DNA of 64,000 nucleotides from Pseudomonas linyingensis (GCF_900109175.1 NZ_FNZE01000006.1:219377-283376); one strand, 5' to 3'; shown: positions 1-7,821, counted from the first letter of the stretch. Program-made: numbers and translations. Notes: a model not told the origin generated them from the letters alone.

Positions 1-389
<389 letters not shown>

Positions 390-414
390 CAGTCGTTCTG
401 AGCAGGTAACAAGA

Positions 415-440
415 GGGCGGGGCAATCCCGCCCTTTTTTG
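415..440 (+). terminator. Intrinsic terminator of ppsA
   Basis: A perfect seven-base GC stem (415-421 with 427-433) and a five-base loop are followed directly by six T residues (434-439). This is a textbook Rho-independent terminator between ppsA and the next gene. Confidence 0.9.
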
Positions 441-463
441 TGTGTAATAGAAAAAAGAACAGC

Positions 464-1423
464 ATGCAGAGCAGCAGCAAACTCTTTCCCGTCGCCCTGA
501 TCAGCGCCGAGTTGCGCGGCGACCTGACCGAAGACGTCTATCTCCTCAAGCCCAACAACAGTCCCGACCCGTCGGTCGAGCTGGCCCTGACTCGTCTGGG
601 TCGGGCCGGGCATGACGGTGCGCGCGGTGTGCCGGTGGTGCTGCTGCATGGCAGCTTCGCCAACCGGCGCGTCTGGTACACCACGGGTGGGCAGGGTCTG
701 GGTGCCTGGCTGGCGCGCGCGGGTTTCGACGTCTGGCTGGCGGAAATGCGCGGTCATGGCCTGTCGCCGCGCAATCGGCTGTACCGCGACAACCGGGTGG
801 CCGACTATGCGCGCTACGATCTGCCGGCGATTGCCGCTTTCGTCGGCGAGCAGTGTGCCGCTCCGGCGCACTGGCTGGGACACGCGCAGGGCGGGCTGGT
901 CTTGGCGGCGGCGCTGGGTGGCGGGTACCTGGCAGCGGCGCAGCTGGCCTCGCTGACCCTGTGCGGCAGCCAGATCAGTCGCTTGCACGGGGTGCTCGAG
1001 CTGCCACCACTGATCTGGGCGGCGCGCCTGCTGCTGCGCCGGCGCGAGCAGGTGGTTGCCGGCTGGGTGGGTCCGGGGGAGGGCTACGAGGAGGAGCCGG
1101 CGGGGATGGTGCGCGAAAACCTGCGCTGGTTCGGCCGCTTCGGCGAGGGGCGCCAGGACTGGGCGGCGGGCCTGGTCGAGGTGACGATTCCGGTGTTGGC
1201 GCTGGCCGGTGCGGCGGACCGCAGCGCTCCGCCCGCGGCCTGCCGTCAGTTGCTCGAGCGCTTTGGCTCGCCGCTGCGCGAGTATCTCTGCCTGGGGCGC
1301 GCTGAAGGCTTTGCCGAGGATTATGGGCGGGCCGCCATGCTGCTGGGAGGCAACGCCCACAACGAGGTCTGGCCGCTGCTGGAGTACTGGTTGCGCCATC
1401 AGCGGCTGCCGGAGCGGCGTTGA
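464..1423 (+). CDS. Alpha/beta-hydrolase-fold protein lacking the nucleophilic serine
   Basis: A 319-residue protein of the alpha/beta-hydrolase fold. The oxyanion segment VVLLHGSFANRRVW and the WLAEMRGHGLSPRN strand-turn are clear. The nucleophile elbow, normally GxSxG, reads GHAQGG, with Ala141 (codon gcg at 884) where serine is expected. The other triad members look present: Asp252 in AADRSAPP and His299 in GGNAHNEVW. Catalysis by the usual mechanism therefore looks unlikely, and a binding or structural role, or a different chemistry, should be considered. I chose ATG 464; an upstream in-frame GTG at 440 lies inside the ppsA terminator T-run and is improbable. The gene sits between ppsA and rraA, as the 'probable esterase' does in P. 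aeruginosa. Substrate unknown. Confidence 0.8.
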   Translation: MQSSSKLFPVALISAELRGDLTEDVYLLKPNNSPDPSVELALTRLGRAGHDGARGVPVVLLHGSFANRRVWYTTGGQGLGAWLARAGFDVWLAEMRGHGLSPRNRLYRDNRVADYARYDLPAIAAFVGEQCAAPAHWLGHAQGGLVLAAALGGGYLAAAQLASLTLCGSQISRLHGVLELPPLIWAARLLLRRREQVVAGWVGPGEGYEEEPAGMVRENLRWFGRFGEGRQDWAAGLVEVTIPVLALAGAADRSAPPAACRQLLERFGSPLREYLCLGRAEGFAEDYGRAAMLLGGNAHNEVWPLLEYWLRHQRLPERR

Positions 1424-1488
1424 ACAGGCCATCCCATACGTTTGCCTAGTTTCCACTCCGTGCAGATCTGGCTAGGATCGACAGGACG

Positions 1489-1629
1489 ATGGCCTGCTCG
1501 CTGTGGCCGGGAGCGCCGCGTCACGGCATGGCCTGCCAGCGGGTGAGTGGTCGTGCCATCAATGCTGTCCGTTCGCCGCTGCTGCGGCTGTCGCCGGACT
1601 ACGGCGACCGCATCAGCGTCGATCTCTAA
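1489..1629 (+). CDS. Possible 46-residue small protein upstream of rraA (uncertain)
   Basis: A short open frame runs from ATG 1489 to TAA 1629 in the 221-base gap before rraA, with a weak AGGA eight bases ahead of the start. It ends 15 bases before the rraA start. The predicted peptide is basic in its first half and ends in a protein-like stretch (LLRLSPDYGDRISVDL). I recognise no family and see no membrane segment or signal peptide. It could be a leader peptide, a decayed gene end or chance. Only conservation in relatives would decide. Confidence 0.2.
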   Translation: MACSLWPGAPRHGMACQRVSGRAINAVRSPLLRLSPDYGDRISVDL

Positions 1630-1644
1630 CGCAAGGAACCTGAC

Positions 1645-2130
1645 ATGCAATACGTGACCCCCGATCTGTGCGATGCCTACCCCTATGTCGACGTTGTCGA
1701 GCCGATGTTCAGCAACTTCGGCGGCCGCGACTCCTTCGGTGGCCAGATCGTCACCATCAAGTGCTTCGAGGACAACTCGCTGGTCAAGGACCAGGTCGAG
1801 CTGGATGGTCGTGGCAAGGTGCTGGTGGTCGATGGTGGCGGCTCGCTGCGGCGTGCCCTGCTCGGCGACATGCTGGCCGAGAAGGCGGCGAAGAACGGCT
1901 GGGAAGGCATTGTGGTGTACGGCTGCGTCCGTGACGTGGACGTGCTCGCGCAGACCGATCTCGGCGTGCAGGCCCTGGCCGCCCATCCGATGAAGACCGA
2001 AAAGCGCGGTATCGGCGACCTCAACGTCGAAGTCACCTTCGCTGGCGTGACCTTCACGCCGGGCCACTACATCTATGCCGACAACAACGGCATCATCGTT
2101 GCCCACGAAGAGCTGAAGATGCCCGAGTAA
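1645..2130 (+). CDS. rraA: RraA-family protein / HMG-CHA aldolase-like
   Basis: A 161-residue protein of the RraA fold, full length for the family. RraA in E. coli binds and inhibits RNase E. Many pseudomonad relatives are class II pyruvate aldolases acting on 4-hydroxy-4-methyl-2-oxoglutarate and 4-carboxy-4-hydroxy-2-oxoadipate. The aldolase metal/substrate motif D-x20-R-D is intact here (Asp75, Arg96-Asp97), so aldolase activity is plausible. The name rraA is by convention and does not settle the function. It is not a methyltransferase, as older annotation of this locus claimed. An AAGGA Shine-Dalgarno precedes the ATG. The next gene, cmaX, starts 65 bases downstream in the same direction. 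Confidence 0.82.
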   Translation: MQYVTPDLCDAYPYVDVVEPMFSNFGGRDSFGGQIVTIKCFEDNSLVKDQVELDGRGKVLVVDGGGSLRRALLGDMLAEKAAKNGWEGIVVYGCVRDVDVLAQTDLGVQALAAHPMKTEKRGIGDLNVEVTFAGVTFTPGHYIYADNNGIIVAHEELKMPE

Positions 2131-2195
2131 CCGGGTGCGGTCTCCTTCGGCCTGCAGTGCGCGTGCCGGAGGGCGCCGGTGCGGCTGGAGAGGCC

Positions 2196-3194
2196 ATGCA
2201 GTCTTACGAGGGAAGCAACGAGCGCGGGCTGGTCTACGGTTTCGTGCTGGACGGCGAGGGTGGTGCGCGCAGGATCCAGCGCAACGAGCTGGAGGTGCTC
2301 GACCTGCGTCCGCAGGAAAGCCTCTGGCTGCACTGGGACCGCAGCGTGCCGCAGGCGCAGCAGTGGTTGCGCGAATCCAGCGGTTTGAACGAGTTCGCCT
2401 GCGATCTGCTGCTGGAGGAGGCGACCCGGCCGCGACTGGTGCCGCTGGGTCGGGAGCGCCTGTTGCTTTTTCTGCGCGGGGTCAACCTCAACCCCGGTGC
2501 TGCGCCGGAAGACATGGTGGCGCTGCGGATCTATGCCGATGCCCGCCAGGTCATTTCCCTGCGCATGCGCCCGGTCAAGGCGGCGGGGGCCTTGTGCGAC
2601 GCCTTCGAGAGCGGCGAAGGGCCGAAGACGGTCTCGGAAGTGATGCTGTTTCTCGCCGAGGCGCTGACCGATGGCGTGGATCTGCTGGTCGCAGGTGTTG
2701 CCGAGCAGATCGACGATCTCGAGGATGCCCTCGAGCAGAATGAAAAGAAGATGCCCGACCGCCAGTTGCTGCTGACCCTGCGTCGGCAGGCGGCGAGTCT
2801 GCGTCGCTACCTGGCCCCGCAACGGGAGATCTATGCGCAACTGGTGCGCACCCCGCTGCCCTGGTTCGTCACCGATGACACCGACTACTGGAACGAGCTG
2901 CACAATCGGCTGACCCGTCACCTCGAGGAACTCGATCTGGTGCGCGAGCGGGTAAGCCTGCTGCAGGAGGCCGAGCATCGGCGGGTCACCGAGCGGATGA
3001 ATCGCACCATGTACATGCTCGGCATCGTCACCGGCTTCTTCATGCCGATGAGCTTCGTGACCGGCTTGCTTGGCATCAATGTCGGCGGTATTCCAGGCTC
3101 CGAGCATCCGTATGGCTTCGTGGTCGCCTGTGTATTGATCGGCGGTATGGCGGCGTTCCAGTGGTGGTTGTTTCGCCGGTTGCGCTGGCTCTGA
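2196..3194 (+). CDS. cmaX: CorA/ZntB-like divalent cation transporter CmaX
   Basis: A 332-residue member of the CorA metal-ion transporter superfamily. It has a long soluble N-terminal domain with a coiled-coil-rich stalk (about residues 150-270), then two C-terminal transmembrane helices. The canonical GMN selectivity motif is replaced by GIN, followed by GGIPG, as in the Zn2+-transporting ZntB branch, so Mg2+ specificity should not be assumed. The ATG at 2196 is chosen because GGAGAGG lies just upstream; a GTG 39 bases earlier has no such site. It is the first gene of the cmaX-crfX-cmpX-sigX-oprF block. In P. aeruginosa this order is conserved and cmaX/cmpX affect SigX activity. Substrate here is unproven. 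Confidence 0.85.
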   Translation: MQSYEGSNERGLVYGFVLDGEGGARRIQRNELEVLDLRPQESLWLHWDRSVPQAQQWLRESSGLNEFACDLLLEEATRPRLVPLGRERLLLFLRGVNLNPGAAPEDMVALRIYADARQVISLRMRPVKAAGALCDAFESGEGPKTVSEVMLFLAEALTDGVDLLVAGVAEQIDDLEDALEQNEKKMPDRQLLLTLRRQAASLRRYLAPQREIYAQLVRTPLPWFVTDDTDYWNELHNRLTRHLEELDLVRERVSLLQEAEHRRVTERMNRTMYMLGIVTGFFMPMSFVTGLLGINVGGIPGSEHPYGFVVACVLIGGMAAFQWWLFRRLRWL

Positions 3195-3251
3195 TGTGAC
3201 CCGCTCAGTGGCCGTGGCGTCTTGAACTGACACACCGCAAGAGGTCGACAC

Positions 3252-3500
3252 ATGCACGATCCCTTCGAAGAATCCCTGCGTGATCTGCTCAGGGGCGCCC
3301 CGGCCGAGTCGGCTGACAGCGCCCGACTGGATCGCGTGCTCAAGGCCGCCAATCGTCAGACCGGCGCCGGCGATCTGTTCGCTCTGCTGGGGCACTGGTT
3401 CGAGGCGCTGATGATCGGCCTCGATAGCGGCACCGCACGCAAGGTGCCGGCCACCCGTCGACTGCATCCCGCTGCGCAGCAAGCGCATAAGGCTGAATGA
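3252..3500 (+). CDS. crfX: Small SigX-locus protein CrfX
   Basis: An 82-residue soluble protein without signal peptide or membrane helix, with an acidic N-terminal half and a basic tail. Its position between cmaX and cmpX, its length and its start (MHDPFEESLRDLL) match CrfX of pseudomonads, a protein of unknown biochemical function named for this locus. The AAGAGG upstream of ATG 3252 is a good ribosome-binding site. It ends three bases before cmpX starts, so the two are probably co-translated. No catalytic motif is visible. Confidence 0.75.
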   Translation: MHDPFEESLRDLLRGAPAESADSARLDRVLKAANRQTGAGDLFALLGHWFEALMIGLDSGTARKVPATRRLHPAAQQAHKAE

Positions 3501-3503
3501 AAC

Positions 3504-4328
3504 ATGGAATTCGATATCTGGACGCAAAGCCTGCTGAGCGCCATGAGCACCCTGTGGAGCAAGCTGGCCGGTTTCATCCCCAATCTGCTGGGCGCGCTGG
3601 TGGTGGCGCTGCTCGGTTTCATCGTCGCCAAGCTGCTCGATGCGCTGTTCTCCAAGCTGCTGGCCAAGATCGGCCTGGACCGGCTGATGGCGGGGGCGGG
3701 GCTGACCAAGCTGCTCGAGCGGGGTGGAGTTCGTGCGCCCGTGTCCACGTTGGTCGGCAAGATCATCTACTGGTTCGTGCTGCTGGTGTTCCTGGTGTCG
3801 GCCGCCGAGTCGCTTGGTCTGCAGCGGGTTTCGGCGACGCTCGACCTGTTCGCGCTCTATCTGCCCAAGGTGTTTGGCGCTGCGCTGGTCCTGTTGGCCG
3901 GCGTGCTGCTGGCGCAACTGGCTGGCCGGCTGGTGCGCGGCGCGGCGGATGGGGTCGGGCTCGAGTACGGCAGCAGCCTCGGGCGGATCGCTCAGGGGCT
4001 GGTGATCATCATCAGTATCTCAGTGGCCATCGGCCAGCTGGAGGTGAAGACCGACCTGCTGAATATCGTGATTGCCATCGTGCTGGCCTCGGTCGGACTG
4101 GCGCTGGCGCTGGCGCTGGGCCTGGGCAGTCGCGAGGTGGTCGGGCAGATCATTGCCGGCATCTACCTGCGCGAGCTGTACGAAGTCGGCCAGCAGATTC
4201 GTGTTGGCGATGTTGAGGGGGTGATCGAAGAGATCGGTACAGTCAAGACCATCTTGCTGACCGACGACGGTAAGCTGGTTACGCTGTGTAATCGCCTGCT
4301 GCTGACGCGACGGGTTGTCAGTCGCTGA
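3504..4328 (+). CDS. cmpX: MscS-family membrane channel CmpX
   Basis: A 274-residue inner-membrane protein in the small-conductance mechanosensitive channel superfamily. Four or five hydrophobic helices are visible (about residues 28-48, 80-105, 115-140, 155-175, 185-205). The last carries Ala/Gly-rich packing like the MscS pore helix (ASVGLALALALGLGSREVV), followed by the family's short beta domain (YEVGQQIRVGDVEGVIEEIG). In P. aeruginosa CmpX influences membrane homeostasis and SigX activity. The gene begins three bases after the crfX stop and ends 102 bases before sigX. The window shows it as the membrane partner in the stress block; actual gating by tension is family inference. Confidence 0.85.
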   Translation: MEFDIWTQSLLSAMSTLWSKLAGFIPNLLGALVVALLGFIVAKLLDALFSKLLAKIGLDRLMAGAGLTKLLERGGVRAPVSTLVGKIIYWFVLLVFLVSAAESLGLQRVSATLDLFALYLPKVFGAALVLLAGVLLAQLAGRLVRGAADGVGLEYGSSLGRIAQGLVIIISISVAIGQLEVKTDLLNIVIAIVLASVGLALALALGLGSREVVGQIIAGIYLRELYEVGQQIRVGDVEGVIEEIGTVKTILLTDDGKLVTLCNRLLLTRRVVSR

Positions 4329-4430
4329 GGCGGGGCTTTTCCCCTCCATTTCTGCTAGATTAAGCGGTCATCCCGGCACCTGCGCCAGGCGCAGGTTGTC
4401 CTTATCCGATCCGCAGCCGGTCTGCCTCGC

Positions 4431-5021
4431 TTGAACAAGCCCCACTCCCTGTACCAGCGCTACGACGCCCACGAGCTCACCGATGAGGAGCTCGTGCAGC
4501 ATGCTCGTGTGGAGCTGTTTCATGTCACTCGCGCCTACGAAGAACTCATGCGCCGCTACCAGCGCACATTGTTCAATGTATGCGCGCGTTATCTGGGCAA
4601 CGACCGCGACGCCGATGATGTGTGTCAGGAAGTCATGCTCAAGGTCCTCTACGGGCTGAAAAACTTCGAGGGTAAGTCGAAGTTCAAGACCTGGCTGTAC
4701 AGCATCACCTACAACGAATGCATCACCCAGTACCGCAAGGAACGGCGCAAGCGGCGCCTGCTGGATGCGCTCAGTCTCGACCCCCAGGAGGAAGCCTCCG
4801 AAGAGAAGACGCCGAAGACGGAGGAGCGGGGCGGCCTTGACCGCTGGCTGGTGCATGTCAATCCGATTGACCGGGAAATTCTGGTTTTGCGCTTTGTGGC
4901 CGAGCTCGAATTCCAGGAGATCGCCGACATCATGCACATGGGCTTGAGTGCCACCAAGATGCGCTACAAGCGCGCTCTTGATCGGCTGCGCGAGAAGTTT
5001 GCCGATACAACTGTGGAATGA
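4431..5021 (+). CDS. sigX: ECF sigma factor SigX
   Basis: A 196-residue extracytoplasmic-function sigma factor. Region 2 is clear (ELMRRYQRTLFNVCARYLG, then DADDVCQEVMLKVL and the KFKTWLYSITYN helix). Region 4 follows a charged Lys/Glu linker (LRFVAELEFQEIADIMHM, LSATKMRYKRALDRLREK). SigX in Pseudomonas directs transcription of oprF, its own region, and fatty-acid and cell-envelope genes. No anti-sigma gene is adjacent; the membrane proteins CmpX/CmaX upstream are the candidate sensors. The start is TTG at 4431, matching the N-terminus I recall for SigX (NKxxxL...RYD), with no strong Shine-Dalgarno. An ATG only appears well inside region 2. Confidence 0.93.
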   Translation: MNKPHSLYQRYDAHELTDEELVQHARVELFHVTRAYEELMRRYQRTLFNVCARYLGNDRDADDVCQEVMLKVLYGLKNFEGKSKFKTWLYSITYNECITQYRKERRKRRLLDALSLDPQEEASEEKTPKTEERGGLDRWLVHVNPIDREILVLRFVAELEFQEIADIMHMGLSATKMRYKRALDRLREKFADTTVE

Positions 5022-5027
5022 GTCGCG

Positions 5028-5126
5028 GAGAAAATTCTATGGTTTGGCAGGCGCGTGTTAAACTTAAGACCTAGCTGCGTGTCATATCAGGGCAGCTAAC
5101 AAATTTTCTCGCTGGGGATTTAACGG
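5028..5126 (+). promoter_or_regulatory. oprF upstream region with spaced inverted arms
   Basis: The 105 bases between sigX and oprF are much richer in A+T than their surroundings. Two nine-base complementary arms (GAGAAAATT at 5028-5036 and AATTTTCTC at 5102-5110) frame the region, and the right arm ends 16 bases before the oprF ATG, next to its ribosome-binding site. In pseudomonads oprF is driven by SigX- and RpoD-type promoters in this interval. I cannot assign -35/-10 boxes convincingly here. Confidence 0.4.
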
Positions 5127-6113
5127 ATGAAACTGAAAAACACTTTGAGTGTAGTCATTGGCTCTCTGGTTGCCGCTTCTTCCATTGGTGCGTTGGCCCA
5201 AGGCCAGGGCGCAGTCGAGGTGGAAGCTTTCGGCAAGCACTACCTGAGCGATAGCCAGCGCGGCTTCGAAGACGAAGGCGAGCTCTACGGTGCCGGTATC
5301 GGTTACTTCCTGACCGACGACGTTTCCCTCAATCTGTCGCATGGTGTCTACAGCGACGTGACCTCCGACGATCCGGTTGCTGGTGGCGGCCACAAGGACA
5401 TCAAGGGCAGCCTGAGCTCCCTCGATGCGGTCTATCACTTCGGTACCCCGGGTGTGGGCCTGCGTCCCTACCTTTCCGCTGGCGCCGCTCACCAGAGCAT
5501 CGGTCAGCCTGATCGCAGCGGTCGCAACAACAGCACCTTCGCCAACCTCGGTGCGGGCGTGAAGTACTACTTCACCGAGAATGTCTTCGCCAAGGCTGGC
5601 ATCGATGGCATGCACAACATCGACCAGGGCGACTCCGAGTGGATGGCGGGCGTGGGCGTCGGTCTGAACTTCGGTGGTGGCCAGGCTCCGGCTCCGGCTC
5701 CGGTCGCAGCAGCTCCGGTCGAAGAGCCGGCTCCGGTGGCTGAAGAGCCGGTTCCGGAAGTCGTGCGCGTCGAGCTGGATGTGAAGTTCGACTTCGACAA
5801 GTCCAAGGTGAAGGAAGAAAGCTACGCCGACATCCAGAGCCTGGCTGAGTTCATGAACCAGTACCCGCAGACCTCCACCACCGTTGAAGGTCACACCGAC
5901 TCCGTCGGCACCGATGCCTACAACCAGAAGCTGTCCGAGCGTCGCGCCGCTGCCGTGCGTGACGTGCTGGTCAACCAGTACGGTGTTGCCGATGCTCGCG
6001 TCAGCTCGGTAGGTTACGGTGAGTCCCGTCCGGTGGCTGACAACGCTACCGACGCTGGTCGCGCAGTGAACCGTCGCGTGGAAGCGGAAGTGGAAGCTCA
6101 GGTCCAGCAGTAA
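5127..6113 (+). CDS. oprF: Major outer-membrane porin OprF
   Basis: A 328-residue OmpA-family porin and the main structural protein linking outer membrane and peptidoglycan in Pseudomonas. A signal peptide is cleaved after about Ala24 (GALA|QGQG). An eight-strand beta-barrel follows (about 25-185), then a Pro/Ala/Glu hinge (186-211) and an OmpA C-terminal domain (212-328) with the peptidoglycan-binding VEGHTDSVG and LSERRA segments (Asp258, Arg273). The two cysteine pairs described for P. aeruginosa OprF are absent; the protein has no cysteine at all. It lies directly downstream of sigX, its known activator. A strong bidirectional terminator follows. Confidence 0.97.
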   Translation: MKLKNTLSVVIGSLVAASSIGALAQGQGAVEVEAFGKHYLSDSQRGFEDEGELYGAGIGYFLTDDVSLNLSHGVYSDVTSDDPVAGGGHKDIKGSLSSLDAVYHFGTPGVGLRPYLSAGAAHQSIGQPDRSGRNNSTFANLGAGVKYYFTENVFAKAGIDGMHNIDQGDSEWMAGVGVGLNFGGGQAPAPAPVAAAPVEEPAPVAEEPVPEVVRVELDVKFDFDKSKVKEESYADIQSLAEFMNQYPQTSTTVEGHTDSVGTDAYNQKLSERRAAAVRDVLVNQYGVADARVSSVGYGESRPVADNATDAGRAVNRRVEAEVEAQVQQ

Positions 6114-6130
6114 TCGGCTAGATCGGCTTC

Positions 6131-6165
6131 GAAAAAAAACCCGGCTTAGGCCGGGTTTTTTTATT
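6131..6165. terminator. Bidirectional terminator between oprF and folD
   Basis: A nine-base perfect stem (6137-6145 with 6150-6158) and a four-base loop are flanked by an A-run on the left and a T-run on the right. It can stop both the rightward oprF and the leftward folD transcripts. Confidence 0.92.
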
Positions 6166-6219
6166 TTTGCTTCTTCGGCTGGCGCTCCGTTGCAGGGGCG
6201 CCAGTCGCGTGGAAGAGTG

Positions 6220-7074
6220 TCAGTCGTGCAGCTGCTCTGCGGCGTAAAGGGTGTTTTCCAGCAGGCAGGCGCGGGTCATCGGGCCGACCCCGCCCGGTAC
6301 CGGGGTGATCCAGCTGGCGCGTTCGGCGGCGGGAGCGAATTCGACGTCGCCGACGAGGCGGCCATCGGCCTGGCGGTTGATGCCGACGTCGATGACGATG
6401 GCGCCTTCCTTGATCCACTCGCCCTTGACCAGCCCGGGCTTGCCGACGGCCACCACCACTATGTCGGCCTGGCTCAGGTGGCTGGGCAGGTCGCGGGTAA
6501 AGCGGTGGGTCACGGTGGTGGTGCAGCCGGCCAGCAGCAGTTCGAGCGCCATCGGGCGGCCGACGATGTTGGAGGCGCCGACGACCACGGCATGCAGACC
6601 GTGCAGGTCGACTCCGGTGCTGTGCAGCAGGGTCATGATGCCTTTTGGTGTGCAGGGCTGCAGAACCGGCATGCGCTGGGCCAGGCGGCCGATGTTGAAC
6701 GGGTGGAAACCATCGACATCCTTGTCTGGGTGGATGCGCTCGAGCAGTTGCGAGGCATCCAGGTGCGCGGGCAGCGGCAGTTGCACCAGAATGCCGTCAA
6801 TGGCCGGATCGGCGTTGAGTCGGTCGATCAGGTTGAGCAGTTCTTCCTGGGAGGTGCTGGCGTCGAGGTCGTGGGCCTGGGAAAGGAAGCCGACTTCCTC
6901 GCAGTCCTTGCGCTTGTGGGCGACGTAAACCTGGGAGGCTGGATCGCTGCCGACCAGAATGACGGCCAGCCCGGGAATGCGCAGGCCTTGCTGGCGGCGC
7001 TCGGCTACGCGCTGGGCGATCTGTTGGCGGAGGCGGGCGGCGATGGCTTTACCGTCGATCAGTTGTGCGGTCAT
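6220..7074 (-). CDS. folD: Bifunctional methylene-THF dehydrogenase / methenyl-THF cyclohydrolase
   Basis: A 284-residue cytoplasmic enzyme that interconverts 5,10-methylene-, 5,10-methenyl- and 10-formyl-tetrahydrofolate with NADP. The catalytic Y-x3-K pair is Tyr50/Lys54 in [17 protein letters not shown]. The substrate-pocket [10 protein letters not shown], the Rossmann nucleotide segment [11 protein letters not shown] and the C-terminal [11 protein letters not shown] are all present, and the length is standard. ATG 7074 gives the family N-terminus ([15 protein letters not shown]). The open frame extends 41 codons upstream without family similarity. It faces oprF and is divergent from the tRNA cluster. 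Confidence 0.96.
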   Translation of the reverse strand: MTAQLIDGKAIAARLRQQIAQRVAERRQQGLRIPGLAVILVGSDPASQVYVAHKRKDCEEVGFLSQAHDLDASTSQEELLNLIDRLNADPAIDGILVQLPLPAHLDASQLLERIHPDKDVDGFHPFNIGRLAQRMPVLQPCTPKGIMTLLHSTGVDLHGLHAVVVGASNIVGRPMALELLLAGCTTTVTHRFTRDLPSHLSQADIVVVAVGKPGLVKGEWIKEGAIVIDVGINRQADGRLVGDVEFAPAAERASWITPVPGGVGPMTRACLLENTLYAAEQLHD

Positions 7075-7183
7075 GACGCTTGGAGAACCGTGAGAGTCAG
7101 TTAAAAAGGTGGGGCATTCTCGCACGGGGCGGCGGTCGGGCAAAGGCAGCCGGCGCGCAAATCCGGCGGCCTTACCTATGTGC

Positions 7184-7234
7184 TTGAAAATTTTCAAAAA
7201 AATCGTTGACGGGAAGAAGACTCATGGATAACAT
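7184..7234 (+). promoter_or_regulatory. Promoter of the tRNA-Arg/His/Leu cluster
   Basis: A sigma-70 promoter with -35 TTGACG (7206-7211), a 17-base spacer and -10 TAACAT (7229-7234). Directly upstream is an A/T block containing the 14-base palindrome TTGAAAATTTTCAA (7184-7197), which fits an UP element. The GC-rich bases after the -10 (GTGCCCCGC) resemble a stringent-control discriminator, as expected for stable-RNA genes. It lies 115 bases before tRNA-Arg. Confidence 0.7.
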
Positions 7235-7348
7235 GTGCCCCGCTTGACGAGCAAAGCCCCAAACGAAAGCAAAGGCAAGCTCGGTGATTAGCCACCTCGA
7301 GGAGAGATAAAGCTCTTCGAATCCGGCTAGTGGGTTGCAGCCACAAAC

Positions 7349-7425
7349 GCGCCCGTAGCTCAGCTGGATAGAGCATCCGCCTTCTAAGCGGATGGTCGCA
7401 GGTTCGAGTCCTGCCGGGCGCGCCA
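7349..7425 (+). tRNA. tRNA-Arg (anticodon TCT)
   Basis: A 77-base cloverleaf. The acceptor stem GCGCCCG pairs with CGGGCGC (7415-7421), the anticodon stem TCCGC/GCGGA encloses CTTCTAA with TCT at 7383-7385, the T-arm is GGTTCGAGTCC, and CCA is encoded at 7423-7425. It decodes AGA/AGG arginine codons, which are rare at this base composition. Confidence 0.97.
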
Positions 7426-7456
7426 ATGAGGCTGTCTGGCACAAGTGATGCAATAT

Positions 7457-7533
7457 GGTGGGCGTAGCTCAGTTGGTAGAGCACAGGATTGTGGCTCCTG
7501 GTGTCGTGGGTTCGATTCCCATCGTCCACCCCA
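7457..7533 (+). tRNA. tRNA-His (anticodon GTG)
   Basis: The acceptor stem GTGGGCG (7458-7464) pairs with CGTCCAC. The diagnostic extra G at position -1 (7457) opposes C73, the histidine-tRNA identity pair. The anticodon GTG lies at 7491-7493 in a seven-base loop and CCA is encoded. It is 31 bases after tRNA-Arg and probably on the same transcript. Confidence 0.97.
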
Positions 7534-7540
7534 TATTCCG

Positions 7541-7570
7541 AAACGCCAGGCCTAGCCTGGCGTTTTCGTT
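7541..7570 (+). terminator. Hairpin with T-rich tail between tRNA-His and tRNA-Leu
   Basis: A ten-base stem (AACGCCAGGC with GCCTGGCGTT, loop CTA) is followed by TTCGTTT. It looks like an intrinsic terminator inside the tRNA cluster, so tRNA-Leu may be read through only partly, or the hairpin may guide tRNA processing. Confidence 0.65.
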
Positions 7571-7584
7571 TCTGCTCCAATAGC

Positions 7585-7669
7585 GCGGACGTGGTGGAAT
7601 TGGTAGACACGCTGGATTTAGGTTCCAGTGCCGCAAGGTGTGAGAGTTCGAGTCTCTCCGTCCGCACCA
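7585..7669 (+). tRNA. tRNA-Leu (anticodon TAG)
   Basis: An 85-base class II tRNA with a long variable arm. The acceptor GCGGACG pairs with CGTCCGC (7659-7665), the anticodon stem CTGGA/TCCAG has TAG at 7619-7621, and CCA is encoded at 7667-7669. It decodes CUA/CUG leucine codons. The 210 bases from here to tig hold only the putative tig promoter. Confidence 0.96.
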
Positions 7670-7792
7670 TCATTCGGTCGCTGCATCCGTATTCGGGTGT
7701 CCAGGCCAGCATCGCCGAGGCGCTCCCGTAGCGCCTTAGGGATGTCGCCTCCCAGTCGTTTCCTGGTCTGTGCCTTTTCTGTTGCCCGCCGG

Positions 7793-7821
7793 GTGACTTC
7801 TGTGTGATCACCTAATAGAAT
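7793..7821 (+). promoter_or_regulatory. Putative promoter of tig
   Basis: A -10 box TAGAAT (7816-7821) lies 17 bases after a moderate -35 (GTGACT, 7793-7798), giving a leader of about 50 bases before the tig ATG. The leader contains a GCCGGC...GCCGGC hairpin. The -35 match is only 4 of 6. Confidence 0.45.

Noticed and set aside
2073..3917. A 614-codon minus-strand frame
   Set aside because: Antisense to cmaX, crfX and cmpX, Gln/His/Arg-rich with no motif; typical GC-driven shadow.
5044..5070. TTGGCA followed by TAAACT as an oprF sigma-70 promoter
   Set aside because: The spacing is only nine bases, and no -10-like hexamer lies at 16-18 bases.
7802..7812. GTGATCAC palindrome before tig as a CRP/Vfr site
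   Set aside because: The half-sites are fused without the six-base spacer required by CRP-type regulators.
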